Positions 43,910 to 56,700 of a DNA stretch of 64,000 nucleotides are shown here, one piece after another. The stretch's first letter is position 1; each line of letters starts with the position of its first letter. Made by a program: the position numbers and the translations under genes. The DNA is from Acorus gramineus (Eukaryota; Streptophyta; Magnoliopsida; Acorales; Acoraceae), in assembly GCA_030737835.1 (NCBI GenBank), contig CM060847.1:22864876-22928875 (forward strand), given 5' to 3'. The notes under the pieces were generated by a model, which did no database searches, had not been told where the DNA came from, and saw only the letters and a program-made list of their open reading frames with translations.

Positions 43910-46900
43910 TTGTATTTTGTATTATACAACATTGAAATGGTTTTTAAAGGTCCATAGGTTTGGTGTTTTTAGTTTCTTTCAAGCCTATATATACGTCTTT
44001 ATGTTTTCTCATACTGCGCATGATGTTTATTGACCCATTTATATGGTATATCTGAACTATGTATTAGCAGTGATCTCATTCATTAATTTAAACTGTGCGG
44101 TTGAGCACATTCTATCTCTCTCTTTGCAGTTTTTCTTACTGTACTAGAGTTTGATAACTTAATTTTGTGATTGCTTGATTAACATGGTCCTCATGTAGTT
44201 TGATGCTCAAGTAGGCATAAGCAGCTTGTAATCTGCTTACTGATCAAAGCAGTATAGTAATTCAATAACCATATGTCATACTTTGATATTATAGTAAGAG
44301 TATAGTTGTCTTTTCAAATTTTAGTTAAGCTTTTAAAAACTGATGTTAAATGATAGTTTTTTTTTCCGCTGAAATGGGGGGGGGGGGGGGGGGGGCAAAC
44401 CGCCAGTATTTAAAAAAAAAAAAAAAAACAGAAGCTTAGTTTTAGTATGTTAAATCTTAAGATATATTCCATCATAGCTTTGTTAGAATTACATCCATAT
44501 ATTCTAGGTGCCAGGGGTCCATTCCCCATAGTTTATGCATGGCTAACAAGTTAGCACATCATTAGATGCAGAAAATTAAACCAGATTTTCAAGCACCTTC
44601 CTAGAGATGGGCTATGCTTTGCTTTTGCAAATCGGGCAAATGTAGATCCTACTTTTGACTTTTTTTTACCACAAAGAAAAACTGATGTCTGCTTCATGCG
44701 GACTACAGGCTTCTGAAGGCCTGAAAAACACCATGGTCATAGATTCCTTTCAGAAATTGGCTAGTGAGTGGAGCTGTGCTACTCAGAATAGGAAAGGGCA
44801 CTGCTGGTGAGATCCATGATGAATTGGGCACCACTTATTTCTAAATTTTGTCGCATATTTCTAGATACAATTGATCACTGTATCTGCTCTTATTCACATA
44901 ATACTTTTTTATTCCTTTATTCTGTCCATATTTAAGTTATTATTGAAGTGTCATAGCTTAGTTTTGCATGGGTGGCTGGGTTGAACTAGAGTCAATGCAG
45001 TTCTAATTACTTTTATTTATGTTCGAATGTAATTATTTAGGTATTTTATTGTTAAAAGTTGCAACAAAGAAAACTTGGAACTCTCTGTTCAGCAAGGTGT
45101 GTGGGCAACACAAAGGAGCAATGAGGCTAAACTCAATGAAGCTTTTGACTCTTCGGAGAATGTGATTTTGATATTCTCAATTAACCGAACTCGCCATTTC
45201 CAGGTGAGAAGGGGCTTCACTGCAATGCTTTGTAATGCCTATTAGATCAGTTGTTTTAATTGTAGTAGGACAGCAAAACTTCATTCTTATGGCCTTATGG
45301 GTCACAATATCACAGCTGCCATTTCCCCAGTTAATTTAAGGTTTTTACTTCATTTTCCTATTTAGTTAGCATACTTATTATTGTTCTTTTTTAAAATATT
45401 GATAGGGATGCGCAAAGATGACTTCTAAGATTGGTGGATTTATTGGTGGTGGGAATTGGAAATATGCACACGGAACTCCACATTATGGCCGGAATTTTTC
45501 AGTGAAATGGTTAAAGGTAAGTTAATTGAACATGTGCGGCAAGAGTGCTGTATCCAGGGTGTGACTTTGTGCCTAAATCGACACATCATGCTGGACAGTT
45601 TCCTGTTTTTGTCATTGAAATTGGTTCATCTTGAATCTTGTCTGTGTGAGCTTCTATAGGCTACTTTATTTCGTTAAAGAATTTTTAATGAAGGTTGGGA
45701 TGTTTGCCATTAGCATATATCTGCCAAACATCCAGGATAAAAGAGGAGAATTCATCTCTGCAAGGAAAATAAAGTAGCCTGAATTTTGTCCCCAAATACA
45801 CCCAATCAGGGGAATCCATTAATCGATTTACTGTTACAATTTCATTATGTGCTTCCCAAGCCCTTGGTTTCCCGTTAGCCCTCCTATGTGTTGTCCACTT
45901 ATTGCTGCACTGCTGACCATCAAAAGAGCTTCTCGTTTCTTGATACCCGGAATACCATATGTGGGATTAACTGGATGAATCTGCCTTTTGGATTCTCGTC
46001 TTCTCTTTATTCAGTCTATTGAGAATTTTAACATCACAAGGACATATTGAAATCACATTGTTTCCAAAACATGTTCAATCTTCTCTGTATCGCTTGGCCT
46101 AAGCAGTATTTATCATGAGATGAAATAAATACTCAGATTCTTCATTACTGAAAATGTATATGTTATATACCTCTTTAGCTGTTTAGCCACATGTCCCCCA
46201 CTTTAGTTATAACTTATCTTGGTAGTCCAGCCACACAAATTCCTGGATATTAGTCGCAATTTCATTATCCAGATCTTTCTATACTTGTTGGAGACAGTCT
46301 CCAAATGCTCTTCTCTGATTGTTAGTGGTGTTTTACGTATTTTAAGCACTGAAATATCAGCAAATAGTTTATAACATTTCCAGTTTTATAGCTAGATAAC
46401 ATAATAATATATTCCTGAAGGAACTGGAGCTGTACAGAATTAAGGGAAGAAAGAAACTAGATTCCATCTAGCCTGCAACCAACTCGTCGCTTTGGCTTTG
46501 TCCGATGATTCTAGTTTATTCCTTCACTAAATATAAGCTTTTAGTCTGCATGATGTTATTTGAAATCTAATATTTATATGATCAAGATGAATGGGAACTT
46601 CTTCATAGAACTGGCAATGTTTAGTTGTGGCTGGCTCCTCCATTTTTATTTTGTCTTGTACTTTTGTTCTTGCCTACTTAAGGTGATACCTATCTCCCAT
46701 GTTTTTGGATGCTTATCATATTTAGGTGATCCCATATTTTACTAAAAAAAAAAAAAGATCTGGTGAATTTTGTTATCATGCAACCCTCCACCTATACCCT
46801 GATGCAGTCTGGAAGAATAATGAAGGTAAACAAAAAAAGATATAGAGAAACAGAAAGAGGAGGGCAAATTGGACAGAAAGCACTGAAATTTCCATATATA

Positions 46901-49900
46901 CTAGAAGGGTTCTGTTACTGTTTCTGTATGATAATGTAGAAAACTAGATTTTTTTTTCTCATTAAAATTATCAAATGAATAGAATGGTTTTCGACTCCTT
47001 ATGAGATCCCAAGCACTAATTCTTCACATCCATCCATCAATTATAAATGTCATCTGCTAACTTGTTTTTGATGGCTGAAACTAAATAGCACTAAAAATCC
47101 TAATTTTAATACTAGAAGGTTCTGTTAATGTTTCTGAAAGGTAATGCAGAAGATTGGAATTTTCCCACTAAAATTATCAAATTTCATAAATAGAATGGTT
47201 GTCCATTCCTTTTAAGAGCCCAACCCTGTTCGAATTTTTTTATATGTGTCCATATATCACTTTGAAATCTCAGCTGCTGATTTGTTTTTTGATGGATGAA
47301 ACTAAATTGAAAGACTAATAAAGGGTCATTCATCATTCATGGACCTTAAATGACACTCCTTTTAACTTGACTAATAAATCCAATCCCAATTTACATAGGA
47401 TTTCGAATGGTCAGTCTGTGGACTCCAATTCTCTAAATGACACTCTTTGACTAATAAACTTGGGATAGGGGGAGTTATTATTTTTCTCTTGTTTTTTGTT
47501 TTATCTTTTTCTCTTTTATTGGGAGGCCTCTTCTTGTTCCAGGGGCATCAGCGTTAATTTGAAGACTCCACAACTAGTAAAGGCCAACTTTTTCTTCAAA
47601 AAAAAAGAAAGAGATGAGGCAGGAATTCAAATTTTGTATATACCTGTCTTTATCAGAGAGCTCTGAAACTTATATGAGAACGTAAAATGTACTCGTGCTT
47701 ACTGGCATGCAAAATGTTATCCCAACATAGGTTTTGGGCATATTTGTAGCTCTGGAATTGGGTCTTTTTTGTTTTAGCTGCATTTGAGTTCATAAATGTG
47801 TTAAAAGTTTTAATTTTGTTCCTAGATTTCTGCCTTTGTCCAATCTACTTACTGGCGTGGTATGCAAGCTTTCGGTGTGCCAGTGAGGTGAAAGTGATAT
47901 GGACTGAATGATGCACACCATTCACTGTTCAGTACTTAAAACTATAAACACATGCTTTGTATTAAATAAATTTATGTGATCGATGACTATTTGGTCACCA
48001 GATAAGGAAATTTATTGTGTACTTGTGATTCATTTGGGTTCCTACTAGAAATTTGTTCTTTATCCATCCGGACTCCTTTTTTTGCTGTGTTACATGGCTT
48101 TGGATGTGTAAGTACCGGGTAAGGATATGGCACGTGTGACATTGGGCTTCCCAAGTCATATTTCAAGGGCGCACTTCTTCAATTATTTTATGTCTAATAA
48201 GAAATTCGAAAATTCAAAGTGTATCAACTGTTGGTTTCCTTTTCAATCACAAAAGTGAAGTTTAGAAAATATTGTTATATTGTATCTCATTCCCAGTTTA
48301 GAAAATATCTCATTGTTATGCATGCATGTCTGTTTTACATAGTTTTGAGGTACTTTCTTAAAAATTATTATTTTTCCATCTTTTTCCCCTTCATTTATTA
48401 ATTCACATGCTATATATTATGCGAATGTACATCTTTGAATTTATTCCAAGATATGACTGTGCATGGTTTTTCTCTGCAGCTAGGTGAGTTGTCCTTTCAC
48501 AAAACTCGCTATTTGAGGAATCCTTACAATGAGAACTTACCAGTGAAGGTACAGAATGGTTTTCATCTTTTTTTTTTCCCCATAAAGCGTTTAGTTTTTG
48601 CATGTTCATGATGATTTTTTTGAAAAAATGTTCATGCTGTAGTGGCATCTTTCTAAATATATATAGGTAGTGTTGATGTTGATTTTAGTAGTCAGTTATA
48701 CAAAAATTCAAATATGACAAAACATTTTTGTGAGGTATTCATGTGACCTATGTGGATGAACTTCCGCTTGCACAAGTATGCTCTCCTTAGATGTTATAGT
48801 GTATGTTTTGGGTTCTTTTTGACGTGCAATTAGTGGTTGACCGATTGTAGCCAATTGCTGTTCCAGTGTATGTATAGTTTTCTTGGTTCTGAGAAATCAA
48901 TATATTTGTGCTGGATGATTTAAAAGGGACAAAAATAAGGCTCATTCTTGACAGAAAACACTGCTCAAAACTCTGTACTTCGAAGAGGACAAATAGATGC
49001 ATGAGTTGAGATTGGAGATCTGTCATGAAAGGGTTAGCATTTGTGATTTGTATATCATTTCTTAAAGACACTGAACCATCCAATTGGAATGATGATTTAA
49101 CCCATGACATTCTGAAGGTGGTTTTGATGTATCTCTCAATAAATGAGGATGGTTGGATTGTTTCTTGAGGTTAATATTGTCATTACCAAATGTAGTGAGG
49201 TTGTCATGGAAATACTCCTCTATCGATTACAAGAAGTACCATTTAATTGGATACTTTCATCAAGTGATTAGTGTCGACTGGAAAATAGTTACCTTTTCTC
49301 ATGTAATGGATGTTGGTTAATAGATTTCTGGAGACAGAAACAATTGAAATCATTTGTCTATAAAATGTAGCAATATGTTGTCAATTTGTTTGCATTCTTA
49401 CCTTTTTTTTTGTGGTTGTCCTTGTTGCAGATAAGTAGGGATTGCCAGGAGCTGGAAGCTTCCATAGGCGAGCAGCTGGCTTCCTTGCTATATCTTGAGC
49501 CGGACAGTGAACTCATGGTATATCTGTCACTTAGTCAATTCTTGATATATATTCAATAATTCATATTAAATATCTTGTTTCCTATAACCCTTATTTATTT
49601 CATTTTATATCCAGGATCAGTTTCTTTTGTTCCAAGATGATCGAATTCTTTTGTTCCAAGATGATCCTACCATGCTGCATACACTATGCATGCGCCGCTC
49701 ATATATGAATCATCAAACGCTTATAATATTAGACAACCAGAAAATACATATTTTTTTTTATATAAAATTCAAATATGCTTAAATCATTATGACCTTTTTA
49801 TGTAGTTAAAACAAACCCTTCTCTTGAATTTTATGATTTTGAGATTGAGCAGTGGAGTGAGCACCATGTTAAATGCAAACCTATGCTGCAAGATAGATAA

Positions 49901-50909
49901 CCATGCAATTTCCCCGTAATAAATCATTCTTGCTTCTTGATATTTTGCTCTTCATGTAAAAAATTTTCATATGCTTTCACCCTGAAAATCAAGCATGCAA
50001 AATTGTATATATTATCCATATCTTTTAATTAAGAAGTCATCCCTTATTTAGGACATGTTGATTGCTGCGGAATCTAAACGGGAGGAGGAGAAGGCCAAGG
50101 GAGTGAATGACGACACCACTGGCGAGAACCCAGACATCGTCCCATTCGAAGACAACGAAGAAGAGGAAGAAGAAGAGAGTGAAGAAGAGGAAGAGAGCTT
50201 TGGCGCTGGAGGCCAACAAGGTAGAGGTAGGGGAAGAGGAATGATGTGGGCCCCACCAATGCCGTTCATGCGCGGAAGCCGTCCAATGCCGGGGATGCGA
50301 GGCTTTCCGCCGATGATGATGCCTCCCCCCGACGGGTTTGGCTTCGGACCACCTCTCGGGCCGGACGGGTTCCCAGTCCCAGACCTCCTTGGAGTTGGTC
50401 CCCGCGCCTTCCCGCCATACGGGCCGATGGGACCAAATGCGATGGGTTTTGGGTTTCTCCCGCCTGGGGGTCCAGGCATGATGATGGGACCCGCAGGCCG
50501 GCCTCCATTCATGGGTGGGTTGGGAATGCCAGGTGGGATGAGACCCAACCGGCCCATGGGTCTGCCTCCATTCAGGCCAATGCCACCCCAACCTCCACAA
50601 CCTCCTAGTCGGGTGATGAAGAGGGGCCCGCAGAGGTCTGGGAATGACCGGGTCGATAGATATGGGTCAAGTTCGGACCAGGGAAACAGGGGGCAAGACA
50701 TGTCTGAGTCTGGTGGTGGTGCGGATTACGAGGGCCGGAGGCCTCAACGCGAGGACTCCTATGGGGCTGGTAACGGGTTCCGGAACGATGATAGTGAGAG
50801 TGAGGATGAGGCGCCGCGGAGGTCGAGGCACGGGGAGGGGAAGAAGAGACGGCGGGAGTCGGAGGCGGACGGTGGCTCCGATCAGTGGGAAGCGCCATCC
50901 ACGAATTGA
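41433..50909 (+). CDS. CPSF30: CPSF30-L: cleavage/polyadenylation factor with YTH domain
   Basis: Seven exons: 41433-41830, 43471-43866, 45041-45203, 45406-45516, 48480-48548, 49431-49517, 50052-50909 (stop TGA). Phases close, giving 693 residues (Arabidopsis 631). It starts MEDAEGVLSFDFEGG, as in the family. There are three CCCH fingers: C77-C85-C91-H95, C105-C114-C119-H123 and C131-C139-C145-H149. A Q/N/P-rich linker (about 200-260) follows, then a YTH domain from Y266 with cage tryptophans W286 (GVWATQ) and W337 (GGNWKY) to about 425, then EEEE-rich and Gly/Met/Pro-rich repeats and a basic end. In plants this nuclear protein is the CPSF subunit that binds RNA, and the YTH form reads m6A to steer poly(A) site choice; the gene is known in Arabidopsis as OXT6. 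The last exon is GC-rich. Intron 4 is 2963 bases. Confidence 0.97.
44376..44395. repeat. G run of 20 in CPSF30 intron 2
   Basis: An uninterrupted guanine run follows TGAAAT. It is comparable to C/G runs at about 3881-3894, 8755-8771 and 54759-54774. Exact lengths may be affected by sequencing. Confidence 0.8.
46890..47310. repeat. tandem duplication of about 205 bases in CPSF30 intron 4
   Basis: The block ACTAGAAGG.TTCTGTTA.TGTTTCTG ... ATTAAAATTATCAAAT ... AGAATGGTT ... CATC/TCAGCTGCT(A/G)A.TTGTTTTTGATGG.TGAAACTAAAT occurs at about 46900-47090 and again, diverged, at about 47110-47310. No coding content; this intron (45517-48479) shows no other clear element. Confidence 0.75.
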
Positions 50910-51801
50910 GGAGTCTGACAACTGAAACACTAACATTGTTTGAATTTTTGTTTAGGGTGGATAAACCATGTAACATGAGTATTATTTGTGTGTTCTCTCT
51001 ATTTCTGAAAAATTTGTAGTGGTATAACCATGAAAAAGGTTGAATACGGAGTGGATGGAAATACTTGCTTATTTTATGTGATATTAAAGCTTTGAATTGG
51101 ATATAAGGAATTTGGGATGCTATGTATGCTGATCCCAGTAACTGTATATTAATTGACAAGGGAAATAGGTGACAGGGAAAAGCCATTGTATATACATTGA
51201 TGCTAATATATGTGATGAAGACAGGTTTAAATTGTTGATTTCAGCATGGGATGTTTTGTTACTTGTCTATTTTGATTGGATATATTTGGTGTCACTGATG
51301 TTGTTATTCCCTGCATTTATTTGTACAATTTCTGCATAGATGATTTGTTGGGGATGGACTTCTACAGGTTATGTATTCAGTTTCAGCAGAATTGTTTTAC
51401 ATTGGATCTTGTATATGCTGGCTCCCTTTAACAGTGGTATATGGATTGATATAATCTAGAAAAATCTATTACTAGTTAAATGGTATGTATGGATTGATAT
51501 AATCTTTGGGAGTATTCCTCTATCATTATCTTTCTGGTTAAGTCTTCTTCTATCAGCTGGAGTAATACTTAGAATCTTCAGTCAGTGGGAGTATTGAATC
51601 TTCAATGGGAGGATGTACCTCTACTAATCTATCAATTAAATTTATATATTCTTGTATTTATTTTAATGAAGTATATACTCATGACATGGTATTTAACTAT
51701 TTATATACTCGATTGTGACTGACTGAATGAATGAATGTATCATCGCCTGGTTGAAGATGGGTTCCAAAAGTGCATTCACTCTGATCATTTCTGCCTTCTT
51801 A
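50910..51801. other. CPSF30 3' flank
   Basis: This presumably holds the 3' UTR. ATAATCT and ATGGATTGATATAATCT repeats occur at about 51445 and 51487. No open frame or RNA gene recognised; the poly(A) site cannot be fixed. Confidence 0.5.
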
Positions 51802-53235
51802 GAGCATCTCCAAGACTCCAACCATGCTCTACCAATGCCTCCTTCATTTGGTGGAGCATGACATATTCTCAGTTAAGGAGCATTGATTAGAGTGTCTACT
51901 CCAATCATATTCTTTGAATAACTTTTACGATAATATTTTATTAATATTTTTTTAATTCAAATTAATTATATTTAAATTTTAAAGTTACAAAAAATAACTT
52001 AATGAAAATATTTTATTTTCTATATCGTAACGGTCATATATGTTAACTGCTCTTTTTTAATTGTCATATTTTAGCTGTTTTTTTTTAAGAGTCATGTTTA
52101 AACGGCTATATTGTAATGGTCATATTTTAATGGTTATATTGTAACGGTCATATTTTGATGACTATATCATAACGGTTGCATTTTAACGGCTATATTTTAA
52201 TGTTAAATTATAAATAAATTCATATCATCTTTCATTCATCCATCCAACTCAATTATTTCTCTACATTCTCCAAATAGTATATATGGCTTGTAACTATTTT
52301 CTCCATATGGTTCTTAAAAATAAACAAGATGCTGACAAAGTGTATAATGTTATTAGCAATGCTAACAGTTGAAGAACAATAACGAGATAACGAGAGATGT
52401 ACATCACGTCATCTTGATTATGTTCTGGGCCACGCTGTCATTCAACGTGATAGACTTTAAGGTCACGAAAGATTTTATCGCGACTATTTTGCTGAAATGC
52501 TTGTATATCCTCCACATCTATTCCGGAGAAGGTTTTGAATGAATTAATCTCTTTTTTATCAGATTCAATCTGTGGTGGAAAACCACGATCCTTATTTTGT
52601 TCAAAGAATGGATACTTGTGGAATTGTTTTTCTTTTGGATAGATTCTTCTTCGACACGAATTTGAGATGACCTGGAGTGTTGAGTAGAATATTCACCAGA
52701 TAGATCAAAAGAGTATTCATTGTTAAGAAGATTGCTGAAAAATGCATTACCACGAGGATCCATCTACAAAAAAACAATTAAAATAAATTAATAAAAATAA
52801 TACTTGAAAAAATAAAATGATAACAAATGAGAAATTCAGATCAAATGTAAAATTTAGAGAGAAAAAAACCTTAATTTTGGAACAATAAAATTTGTAGATT
52901 GAGAGTGTAAAAATTGTATGAACGAGGATGATGTTAAATAAATAAATTTATATCAGTTGAGATATATCCGTTACAAATATATACACAAAGCAATTTTTAA
53001 AATTTTTTTTTTTCTGTGGGACACCAAAATTCAAATGAAAAAATATTATTTTTATTTATTTTTTTATTGTGGGGGCTATGTCTGGGAGCTTATCGTCATC
53101 TCCCCCGTTTGTTGAGCGGGCACGCTCGTCCGCCCGAATTGTTGAGCAACGAGGAGTCGATTAGAATAGATTTTTATCACACACTCGTCAAATCGGTTGA
53201 AGGAGCCGAATTAATTGCACTAGTCGGAGATGCTC
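51802..53235 (+). mobile_element. decayed PIF/Harbinger transposon
   Basis: The ends are inverted, GAGCATCTCC and GGAGATGCTC; the left has TTA (51799-51801), the right TTC, so the 3-bp duplication is imperfect. Plus strand 52410-52545 reads GHAVIQRDRL, stop, GHERFYRDYFAE, VYPPHLFRRRF, the N-terminal part of plant Harbinger transposases (RDREEGHERL.RDYFA..P.Y....FRRRFRM). At least two stops break it and the catalytic part is gone. The minus strand at 52763-52518 starts MDPRGNAFFSNLLNNEYSF, like the N-terminus of the family's Myb-like ORF1 proteins. The opposing pieces overlap, implying an internal deletion. Confidence 0.82.
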
Positions 53236-53601
53236 TTCACTCATATCCCTATATGCTTATATAAAAATAAAATAAAATAATGCATTCAATTCATTATCGT
53301 GGACTTTCCCAAAAAAAAAAAAAAAAAATCAAAACTTGCTGGGTTTGCATGCAATGACTAAGGGTCAGTTTAACGTTAATTCTTATTCTCGCTGTAACGT
53401 TCCTAAAAACTGTTTTTGAAATTCTTTATTCCTATGTTCATTTCATGATATTTTAGATAAAAATTTTTCTTTCAAATAATTTCATTTTATTAGAGTAACA
53501 AACTGGTCCTAAGTGTAAAATTTTGAATGATAAAAAAGACAGAGAGTTTAACAATTTCTCATTGTTTAATTTGATCGGGCCGGCCCGAAATCTTCCTGAT
53601 C

Positions 53602-53692
53602 AAGCCCATTACATAAACCTCCTCGTGATGAACAGTGAAGGTCTTAATTTCCATGAATCAGACGGTTTTTATCAACCCACCCAAAACCCTAA
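53602..53692 (+). promoter_or_regulatory. site II-like motif plus telo-box upstream of GCD1
   Basis: AAGCCCA (TGGGCTT on the other strand, a site II core) is at 53602-53608 and the telo-box AAACCCTAA at 53684-53692, 44 bases before the start codon. This pair is well known in plant promoters for ribosomal and mitochondrial proteins. An (AG)n run at about 53711-53732 lies between the telo-box and the ATG. Confidence 0.55.
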
Positions 53693-53735
53693 CGTGATCC
53701 CCTCCGAAGCAGAGAGAGAGAGAGAGAGAGAGGAA

Positions 53736-56700
53736 ATGCAAAACCTCCGCGCCTTTATCGTCCGCATCTCCGTCGTTCCCTTGACCGCCAGATCCGCCGC
53801 CTCCCGGTCTCTCTCCACCGCCCTCGGCGGCGGCGGTGGCGGAGACGAATGGACGGGGGGCGGAGGCAGTGGCGGTGACGGCGGATGGGACAGCGTCTCC
53901 TCCTGGTCGACGGGCCTCGTGAAGGAACACTTCGACGGCGAGGTCATCGGCGTCCCCGCCAAACCCGCGGCACCTACGCCGCCTCCGCCGCCGCGTGAGT
54001 CCAAGAAGAACCTCGCCGAGCAACAGGCGGAGATGTCGATACTCCTGAAGCAGGTCAGTAATCTCTCTCTCTCTATATTTGTTTCTCTCTCTATAGAGCT
54101 TCGTTAATGGTGGTGAAATGTGTCATGTGAAGGTGAGGGAGCCGGGTTTGAGGGGTTCGTATTTGAAGGACTCGGAGAAGGCGGAGATGTACAGGAAACA
54201 CAAGGAGGACCCGACGACGTACACGGTGGAGCGGCTCGCGAAGGACTACCGGATCATGCGGCAGAGGGTGCACGCGATCCTCTGGCTCAAGGAGCTCGAG
54301 GAGGAGGAGGAGAAGAAGCTCGGGAAGCCGCTCGACGACTCCGTCGAGAAACTCATCGACAGTTTCCCTGAGTAAGTTAGTGTTTTTTTTTTGGGGGGGT
54401 TTAATTGATCTTTTGGTTATGAATTAATTATGTAGTACATGTTGTTGATTGGTTGTGTTGTGTTTTTGGGCTATGTAAATAATTAGGCATGACTAAGAAT
54501 TTTATGCTGGTTGATCAATTCGGTTGAGGTACTTTTTGACAGTTTACTGGAGCAAGAATGGGACTGTGACTCTCTTGTGTCTTCAAGCAATTTGGGTTTC
54601 ATGTTTTTTTTTATAAAAAAAAATTATGTCATCTATGAATTGGGCTCAGAAATGGGTTCCTTTTTTTAATATTTTAAGTGGGTTGATGTGGTGGATTTAA
54701 TATGTTTATTGGTCTTGGTTATCATTTATAAGATGTGTTGGTTTTTTTTTTTTTTTTTGGGGGGGGGGGGGGGGTTGGTGTCCGTAGGTGAAGGAAAAAG
54801 GCGAAACAAAAAGAAGAAGGGAAAGGAAACCTCAATACTACACCACTAACTTATTACCACCCGTTCCAATTTGCACCCAAGAAAGAGCTTTCCAATTCTT
54901 CACCTAAGGGATGACTTGAAAAGATACTAATTTCTGTTAGTATCCTAGGATACCAAGAGATTTGGACCAATACATGTTCTACATAGTGATAGTATAGTAG
55001 AAAAACTTCCGTTAATATCATGTTGATTCTTCAAAATTTTGATGCAACTTAACCGATATTAACTATTGCTTAATAGCATTCTGTTCTTTTGTATTTGTCT
55101 GAATGACACACCAAATTTGGTTATCCATTTTGATCGGACTTGATGAACGGTAATTTAGGATAGGTATTTTTGTCATTTTACTTTCCGGTGAAAATGTTAT
55201 GTACGATTGTAAGATAATCAATTCAGTCTATCATCTTTTGGTTAATATGGTTTTATGTGACTATAGGCAATGTGAGTCGAGTTATCTTGTGCTTAATTGC
55301 ATTGTATGAGCAAGCCCTTCCAACTTTTTGGAAGAATCAAGTTATCAATTGAAGCCCCGACATTATTTATTTGATTTATATTCGCATCTAATTAGGAAAA
55401 ATTAACAAATCTTAGTCATAGAAACTTTCCAAATCCCAAAATGCTACCTGTCGATTTGCACCAGAGAATACCTACCAAATGATTGTCTTCAATATTATTC
55501 CCTAAGTGTTCACTTCCGTAAGGTAAGTGATCCTTGCAAGAGAAAAGACAAACTTGAAGCATGAGGCATAATAACTGAAGAGGCAAAACACAAAGAGTGA
55601 AGTTGAGTCCAGCATGAGGAATGAATGTTGAGGACCTTCTTTTTCCTGCTTCGGGTTGTGTTTGCATTGGTAAGATCTGGAAATGATGCTCAAAATCTTG
55701 AGTAATGTATAAACATGAGCAAACTTATAAAATGGGAGACCCAAATAGAAGGGTAGAAGAGAGGAATATTTTTACAGAATGATTGTTAATGTGAGATTGT
55801 ATATGTGGATGAAGGGGATCTATTGACTTGGAATGGCTCAAGTGTGGTGTGGCAGAAAATGGATTATGATAGGAAGACACTCCTAAGAATGGATGACAAG
55901 CAAATGAAGATGTCACATCTAGTAGAAGCTGCTACCTTGTGGAGATGGTTGCTAACATGTTATACTCTTGACACAGCCCAAAGGTAAATAAGGAGACTTC
56001 GAACAACTCGAGATCCACCTTATTTTTGAACCAAAGTATATCTCTGTGGGCTATCTTCTTATAAATGGGTTGTAGAGTAGTAATGTTTTTATGGAATGTC
56101 TTGTGGAATGTAGTACTCTTTGAAAACCATATGCTAATGAAAGAGATTGCGCAATTCGCATAACTGAAAGGAATTTTAACCTGTACCTTTTCTGAAGGAG
56201 TGAGCACCTGCAACTTTTTCTTTTATTATTTTGAGAGAGAGAGGGAGAGAGAGAGAGAGTTGATGGGTTGAGATCTAGAAAAAAAAAATTTCCTCCAATA
56301 TTGATGGAATTTCAAACTCATGTCACTGTACTTCCTAATTTGGTTGAGGAAATAAGGAAAGATAAACCTTTTCTATCTGCTATTTATTAATTTGTTTACA
56401 GAAGGAAATGAAAGTTAATGAAAGTTATATTCTCTGATACATTTTCACCTTTCTTGTAGATTTTTCAATTCCCACTGCAAGGAGTTTCACGTAGCATCAC
56501 TTCCCTATAAGCCAGACTTCAAGGTCATGCCTGAAGACTGGGATGGCATTGCAAAGGATCTTGATGAGGTGCATTATGAGTTATCAATGAAAGAAGATCA
56601 GATACTATATGAAGAGTTTGTTCAAAGAATGAACTTTAACAAGAAGAAAGTAAGTTATAAGCTTTCATGCACCTGCATTCTCATGTAGTCAAGCATTACT

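Noticed and set aside
45656-45782. Hairpin in CPSF30 intron 4 (GGCTACTTTATTT ... AAATAAAGTAGCC)
   Set aside because: The stem is imperfect with bulges and could be a small degraded MITE; too weak to call.
50037-50701. Long reverse-strand frames opposite the last CPSF30 exon
   Set aside because: They are shadows of GC-rich Gly/Pro repeats in the real exon, with no family likeness.
53713-53732. (AG)n upstream of GCD1 as a GAGA-factor site
   Set aside because: Simple repeats of this kind are common in plant leaders; no further support in the sequence.
53523-53735. Upstream in-frame ATG for GCD1
   Set aside because: The sequence before 53736 carries promoter-like motifs and an (AG)n leader; the presequence starts at 53736.
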